Shown: positions 61,233 to 64,000 of the stretch, one piece after another
How the letters are laid out: each line of letters opens with the position of its first letter
How positions within the stretch are numbered: the first letter of the stretch is position 1
Source: Propionicicella superfundia DSM 22317
Lineage (GTDB): Bacteria; Actinomycetota; Actinomycetes; Propionibacteriales; Propionibacteriaceae
DNA length: 64,000 nucleotides
Direction of reading: 5' to 3'
Assembly (NCBI RefSeq): GCF_000423465.1
Contig: NZ_AUIA01000012.1
Span: 1 to 64,000, forward strand
Position numbers and translations under genes: made by a program
Notes under the pieces: generated by a model
The model's database searches: none
Told to the model about the DNA's origin: nothing
Seen by the model: only the letters and a program-made list of their open reading frames with translations

Positions 61233-61846
61233 GACTCGGTTCCCTTCGCGCGCGAGCGGACGGTGAGGATGATGCCCGCCAGGATCAGCGCCGCCGCCAG
61301 CACGATCAGAGCCACGCCGACGTTGGCGCCGGTGAAGGCCAGGTGGCCGGGACCCTGGTGCGGCGCCTCGGACGGCGTGTCGACCGAGGTGACGAAGCGG
61401 AGCGTGAGCGATCCGGATACGCCCTGGTAGCGGTTGTCGGCTTCCGCGGGAAGCTCGACCGAGCCGCTCAGCGAGTACGTGGCGCCCGCAGGCAGTCTCG
61501 GGAGCTCGACCGCCGAATCGAGCAGGCCTCCGACCGGCGCCGCGTCGATCAGCACGCCGGACGCGTCCCTGACCGTGAGCTCGAGGGGGGTGGGACCGGT
61601 GAAGAGCACCTGCCCCCCGTCGCCGAGAACCTGAAGGCTCAGCGGCAGGTCCCCGTCGGTGAGGTTGCGCACCGACATCTCCCATTCGCGGGTCTCGCCG
61701 GGTGCGGGGACCGACAGCACGACGGTCGCGGGGGTCGAGTCGATCAGGTCGGTCGGCGCTCCCTGCGCGGCGACAGGTGCGAGCACCGTCAGCACGAGCG
61801 ACGCGAGTCCGACGGACACGGTGCGTGCCCAGCTCCGGGGGCTCAT
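61229..61846 (-). CDS. Wall-anchored surface protein with LAFTG sortase signal
   Basis: The 205-residue protein has a standard signal peptide (SVGLASLVLTVLAPVAAQGA), a beta-sandwich body and a sortase sorting signal: LAFTG at 169-173, a hydrophobic span (VALIVLAAALILAGIIL) and RSRAK at the end. LAXTG is the motif of class E sortases in high-GC actinobacteria. It may anchor the fibres to the peptidoglycan. No sortase gene is in this window. It overlaps both neighbours by four bases. Confidence 0.85.
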   Translation of the reverse strand: MSPRSWARTVSVGLASLVLTVLAPVAAQGAPTDLIDSTPATVVLSVPAPGETREWEMSVRNLTDGDLPLSLQVLGDGGQVLFTGPTPLELTVRDASGVLIDAAPVGGLLDSAVELPRLPAGATYSLSGSVELPAEADNRYQGVSGSLTLRFVTSVDTPSEAPHQGPGHLAFTGANVGVALIVLAAALILAGIILTVRSRAKGTES

Positions 61847-62439
61847 CGGCTCTCTCCTTCCACCTGCAGGCCGACCTGCGTGGTCTTGCCGGCGTTGCCC
61901 AGAGCGGTGCCGGAGGCGAGGACCGCGGACACGCGAATCGTGTGCTCCTCGCCCGGCTCCACGTCTGTGATCGTGAGCCCGGCGGCGTTCACCTCGGTCG
62001 ACGTCAGACCCGTCAGAGACGCCGTCGGGCTGCCGTCGAGGTAGATCGTGAAGCGCAGCGCGGCGAACACGTCGTCGGTCACCGGATCGGGATCGTAGAG
62101 CTGGATCGACAGGTCGCCGGCCACGCCGGGGTCACGATTGAGCACCGTGGCGTCGAACACGACGGGATCGGTCTCCGACAGCGCGGTCCCGGAGGTGAGC
62201 GACAGGACGACCGCCGTGGCCCGCGTGTCGGCGTCCTGCAGCACGTCGTCGTCGTCGTGGATCGCGATGTCGAACCTGTTCGGGTTGCCGACGCCGGAGC
62301 CCGGCGAGCCCGTGCCGAGGTTGACGACGGCATGGTCGGTGAACGCCGCGCTCGTGCTCGCGACGCCGAGGACGATCAGGGCCGAGGCCGCCAGGACGAG
62401 GCGCGTCACACCGCGGGGACGATGGGTCTTGTCGGTCAT
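61843..62439 (-). CDS. TasA/camelysin-like secreted protein (SipW substrate)
   Basis: The 198-residue protein has the signal LVLAASALIVLGVASTSAAF followed by TDHAVVNLG, then NRFDIAIHDDDDVLQDADTR and a beta-rich body. It shares the motif order of the other fibre-like proteins but ends differently (QVGLQVEGESR). ATG 62439 overlaps the upstream stop, so translation is coupled. Confidence 0.82.
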   Translation of the reverse strand: MTDKTHRPRGVTRLVLAASALIVLGVASTSAAFTDHAVVNLGTGSPGSGVGNPNRFDIAIHDDDDVLQDADTRATAVVLSLTSGTALSETDPVVFDATVLNRDPGVAGDLSIQLYDPDPVTDDVFAALRFTIYLDGSPTASLTGLTSTEVNAAGLTITDVEPGEEHTIRVSAVLASGTALGNAGKTTQVGLQVEGESR

Positions 62440-63056
62440 GCGCTGGTCCCCTCGAAGTGGAATTGCACATCGGTGCTGGCGAGCTGCCACCGGTTGTCCA
62501 CCGAATCGGGCAGTTCGATCACGACGTCCAGCAGCAGGTGGTCGCCCGAACTCACCGGGTGCGACCACGTATAGCTGGTCAGGTCGGGGGCGGGAACCCG
62601 GTCGAAGAGCACCGTGCTGCCGTCGCGGACCGTGAAGAGAAGCTGGTCGTAGAGTTCGACGAAGTTCCCGGTCGCCGGGTCGGTCTCGGACCCACGTGGC
62701 TGGGGGTCGGAGATGGTCAGCGTCATGTGACTCGCCAGGCGGGGGCTCGCGTTCTTGGCGGCCACGCGCACGTCGAGCGAGCTGCCCGGGGCCATCACGA
62801 TGTCCGTGTCGCCGTTGGCGAGCCTGATGCGGAAGGGCTCGACGTCGCCTTGCTCCCAGACGTCCTCGGCGGGTGTCCAGGTTCGCGTGCCCGCCTGGCC
62901 CGCGACCATGATGTCGAAGGTGTTCGACGATCCGTCCAGCACCACGTCGACGTCGCTGCGATCAGTGATCGCCGCGGCTGTCAGCAGCGCCCCGACGGCG
63001 ATGATGCTCCCGGCGGCGGCCGTCAGTCGGCGCCAGCCTGTCCATGACCTGCTCAT
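62436..63056 (-). CDS. TasA/camelysin-like secreted protein (SipW substrate)
   Basis: The 206-residue protein has a shorter signal (LTAAAGSIIAVGALLTAAAI followed by TDRSDVDVVLDG), then NTFDIMVAG and a beta-rich body ending VQFHFEGTSA. The TD dipeptide after the hydrophobic stretch and the FDI motif are shared with the other operon proteins. It is separated from the first fibre gene by a strong hairpin and may be made at a lower level. Confidence 0.8.
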   Translation of the reverse strand: MSRSWTGWRRLTAAAGSIIAVGALLTAAAITDRSDVDVVLDGSSNTFDIMVAGQAGTRTWTPAEDVWEQGDVEPFRIRLANGDTDIVMAPGSSLDVRVAAKNASPRLASHMTLTISDPQPRGSETDPATGNFVELYDQLLFTVRDGSTVLFDRVPAPDLTSYTWSHPVSSGDHLLLDVVIELPDSVDNRWQLASTDVQFHFEGTSA

Positions 63057-63096
63057 GGTCGCGTTCCCCTCTCTGCGGATTCGCGTCGCCTCTCAT

Positions 63097-63137
63097 GAGG
63101 CGGTCCTGGGCGGGGGCCACCTGCCCAGGACCGCCTC
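63097..63137 (-). terminator. Intra-operon hairpin (attenuator) after the first fibre gene
   Basis: GAGGCGGTCCTGGGC and GCCCAGGACCGCCTC make a perfect 15-bp stem with an 11-base loop between genes 63152-63781 and 62436-63056. It probably causes partial termination or RNA stability so that the first protein is most abundant. Confidence 0.7.
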
Positions 63138-63151
63138 GGGAGGAGGCTGGC

Positions 63152-63781
63152 TCAGGGAGCGACGGACGTCGCGTCGAAGTGCGCCTGAACGTAGGACACC
63201 TGGCCCTGCAGCGCGTTGTTCGCCGCTTCGCTGCCCTGGTCGGGCAGGGTGATCGCCACCGTGAGGACGCCACCGTCACCGGTGACCCAGGTGCCGAGGT
63301 CGTAGTTGACGACCGTGTCCTGGTCCACGTTCGTCACCAGCGGGGTGCCGTCGAGCTCGATCGTGTAGCGCAGCGCGGCCGCGATCTCCGCATCGGACGT
63401 GTAGCCCGGGCGGTCCTGCAGAGAGAAGGCGATGGCGGCGCTCAGCACGGGGCTCTCGTTGCGGAACGGGATGTCCACCGTGACCGTGTCCCCGGGGGTG
63501 ATGAGGTCGGCGCCGGGCACCTTGATGTTGACGCCCTCCGTGGTGTTGGCCTCCTGCCACTCACCCGGGATCGGCGTGCCGTCGGCCGCAGTGTTGACGA
63601 CCTGGATGTTGAACCTGTTGTTGCCGCCGATGCCGGAGTCGTCGGTCCCGTTGCCCAGGTTCAGGTTTGCGAAGTCGGTGAACGCGGCGGCGGTGGCCAG
63701 TGCTGCCACCGCCACGAGGGTGCCGACCGCAGCGAGCAGGCGATTCAGCCCCCGCTTCCGATTGCGCCGTTGGTTGATCAT
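63152..63781 (-). CDS. TasA/camelysin-like major fibre subunit candidate (SipW substrate)
   Basis: The 209-residue protein has the signal LLAAVGTLVAVAALATAAAF followed by TDFANLNLGNG, then NRFNIQVVNTAADGTPIPG, PGDTVTVDIPFRNESPVLSA and a C-terminal QAHFDATSVAP. Motif order and C-terminus match the protein at 59278, so the two are paralogues. It is the promoter-proximal gene, with AAAAGGGGAGCAGCA before ATG 63781 and a hairpin behind it. This would suit a major subunit. The 219 bases upstream to the window end hold its promoter; TTGACA (minus strand, 63950-63955) is a possible -35. Confidence 0.85.
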   Translation of the reverse strand: MINQRRNRKRGLNRLLAAVGTLVAVAALATAAAFTDFANLNLGNGTDDSGIGGNNRFNIQVVNTAADGTPIPGEWQEANTTEGVNIKVPGADLITPGDTVTVDIPFRNESPVLSAAIAFSLQDRPGYTSDAEIAAALRYTIELDGTPLVTNVDQDTVVNYDLGTWVTGDGGVLTVAITLPDQGSEAANNALQGQVSYVQAHFDATSVAP

Positions 63782-64000
63782 TGCTGCTCCCCTTTTATTT
63801 CTCGATGACGATAGGCGGGCCACGAGGGCTTGCCGTCACGCGAACGGATTCGGGAGCGAAGCGACCCGCAGGACGGTTGCAGGTGTCCAGGACATCGCTG
63901 CTCGGCCCTTTGTGAGGCTTCTGTTCGTTGGCTCCCGATCGGGTGTCATTGTCAAGCGCATCCCCCCGCACTCACCGTGCAGGCCCCCGAACATTGAGTG

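Overview
The window is about 70% GC with strong G/C bias at third codon positions, many GTG starts, several genes preceded by a TANNNT box 6-7 bases before the start codon (leaderless transcripts), an LAXTG-type sortase signal and an rpsF-ssb-rpsR-rplI operon. All of this fits a chromosomal segment of a high-GC Actinomycetota bacterium, perhaps Propionibacteriales or Micrococcales; the exact genus cannot be read from the sequence. I saw no rRNA, tRNA, CRISPR array, prophage or insertion sequence.

Layout. 1-9963: the start of a secreted adhesin-like protein, a Crp/Fnr regulator with its own TTGAT-N4-ATCAA site, a polysaccharide deacetylase/CPA2 antiporter pair, a beta-carbonic anhydrase behind a leaderless 22-codon leader ORF, a large repeat/coiled-coil protein, an Lrp-type sensor, a Nudix hydrolase and an alpha/beta hydrolase. 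10162-12263: ribosomal protein/SSB operon. 12368-19636: acyl-CoA synthetase plus rhodanese, endonuclease IV, then a four-gene operon (SDR, PlsC-type acyltransferase, alkyl-DHAP synthase homologue, phosphatase) that looks like ether-lipid synthesis. 19757-26780: VOC protein, tandem-domain phosphofructokinase, GNAT, Na+/H+ antiporter, SDR.

27156-32447 is the most distinctive block. Four translationally coupled genes encode a cytoplasmic subtilisin-like protease with a PYYAGL repeat linker, an ECF-like sigma factor, a small two-part protein and a TPR-CHAT (caspase-fold) protease. This is a plausible signal-triggered proteolytic stress or defence system. 32617-48976 carries ordinary metabolic and regulatory genes (F420-type oxidoreductase, glutamate dehydrogenase, two membrane glycosyltransferases, aldo-keto reductases, LysR and TetR regulators, GAPDH) and an AlbA_2/Schlafen-type protein behind two palindromes.

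49008-53760 is a cobalamin-riboswitch-controlled BtuCFD-like importer operon that continues into two SAM methyltransferases. 54090-56748 has a Phd/VapC toxin-antitoxin pair and a LysR/EamA divergent pair. 57143-63781 is a second distinctive block, transcribed leftwards: four TasA/camelysin-like secreted proteins, an LAFTG wall-anchored protein and an RCC1-like secreted protein, followed by a SipW-type signal peptidase and a TPR-LuxR regulator. It looks like an actinobacterial surface-fibre assembly operon.

Three small dispersed intergenic repeats were also found: an 80-bp hairpin element near 12.3 and 39.7 kb, a GTRCAKAACTCCGC element near 8.0 and 26.9 kb, and a 20-bp identity after two LysR genes.
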